Shown here piece by piece: positions 38,997 through 39,269 of a stretch of 39,269 nucleotides of DNA; positions within the stretch are counted from its first letter, which is position 1; every line of letters starts with the position of its first letter. Source of the stretch: a virus. The stretch lies in IMG/VR virus record IMGVR_UViG_3300036835_000531, positions 1 to 39,269 of that record. The stretch is one strand, 5' to 3'. The translations under genes were made by a program, and so were the position numbers. The notes beneath the pieces are model-generated. The model searched no databases. It was given only the letters and a program-made list of their open reading frames with translations, and was not told the DNA's origin.

Positions 38997-39269
38997 GTCG
39001 CGCGTTACGCCCGCCACCGCGGCGGCGGGCACACGGGAGTGGCTGCGCGCCTGCATGGCTCAGCGGCAGTGGAGCGTCGCCGAGCTCTCGCGTCGCGCCG
39101 GCGTTCCCGCCGCGACGATTTCCCGCATCCTCAGCGGGAAACGCGCGATGGGCCAGAACGTGGCCTTTCAGCTGAGCCGGGCCCTGGAAGAGCCGCGCGA
39201 ACTGGCCTATCCGGTGACGTCGTCAGCGCCGACGCCCCGCCCAGATCGGTCGTCGGTCGAAGTGCGAGA
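38971..39269 (+). CDS. XRE-family HTH repressor, 5' part (gene crosses the circular junction)
   Basis: This is the N-terminal part of a helix-turn-helix protein whose 3' part is at 1-398; joined, it is 189 residues from the GTG at 38971. The XRE/Cro-CI fold is clear: a first helix TREWLRACMAQRQW (about residues 21-34), then WSVAELSRRAGVPAATISRI with the turn and recognition helix, then LSGKRAM. The ATG at 39055 would remove helix 1, so the upstream GTG is preferred, although it has no Shine-Dalgarno sequence. A promoter placed at 38927-38956 would give a nearly leaderless mRNA, as for lambda cI from PRM. It is transcribed divergently from the excisionase-like gene and sits upstream of the integrase, so it is most likely the lysogeny repressor (inference). 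An in-frame ATG at 38914 is a less likely start. Confidence 0.8.
   Translation, partial: MPPPITPGKSRVTPATAAAGTREWLRACMAQRQWSVAELSRRAGVPAATISRILSGKRAMGQNVAFQLSRALEEPRELAYPVTSSAPTPRPDRSSVEVR
39143..39269. repeat. Right copy of 127-bp exact terminal repeat
   Basis: Identical to bases 1-127. It should be counted once when the genome is closed. The reading frame of the repressor continues from here into base 128 of the window. Confidence 0.95.

Overview
The window is one complete, circular, GC-rich genome of a temperate podovirus-like phage (or an excised or episomal prophage). The first and last 127 bases are identical, so the closed molecule is 39,142 bp and the ends are an arbitrary cut through the repressor gene. 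The virion genes follow the order of phage T7 genes 8 to 17 (portal, scaffold, capsid, two tail tubular proteins, gp13-like protein, internal virion proteins, tail fibre). There is no T7-type RNA polymerase, DNA polymerase or primase. With the integrase and a repressor, this resembles temperate podoviruses of the BPP-1 / epsilon15 kind. The host cannot be named from sequence; it is presumably a GC-rich, probably Gram-negative bacterium.

Layout. (1) Lysogeny cluster, plus strand, from about 38,971 through the origin of numbering to 2304: XRE-family repressor, tyrosine integrase, a small membrane protein and a zinc-ribbon protein, with a possible attP in the gap after the integrase. (2) Early operon, minus strand, 38,864 down to 32,688: a small excisionase-like HTH protein, small Cys-rich proteins, an annealing-type recombinase, a 27-residue membrane microprotein, a Cas4-like Fe-S exonuclease, a replication initiator carrying a candidate origin, RusA, and a DUF3102-like protein with a J-domain-like tail. 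(3) A short plus-strand operon, 31,884-32,687, of zinc-ribbon, helical and ribbon-helix-helix proteins, with its own TTGACA/TACCAT promoter; its last stop codon abuts the last stop codon of the early operon. (4) Late operon, minus strand, 31,785 down to 2307: beta-propeller-like protein, small unknowns, holin-like protein, terminase subunits, small structural proteins, portal, Bbp19-like protein, scaffold, capsid, repeat protein, tail tube, ejection proteins, tail fibre and one terminal unknown.

How it works together. Repressor and excisionase-like genes diverge from an intergenic region with two overlapping antiparallel TTGACA promoters and three GGTA/TACC palindromes, which looks like the lysis/lysogeny switch. 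The early operon supplies recombination (exonuclease, annealing protein, RusA) and an initiator whose own coding sequence holds a perfect DnaA box, 21-bp iteron-like repeats and a T-rich TTTCG tract, the arrangement of the lambda O gene. Nearly all minus-strand genes overlap by TGATG or ATGA, which implies strong translational coupling and supports several tiny genes. No endolysin, tRNA, CRISPR array or reverse transcriptase was recognised.
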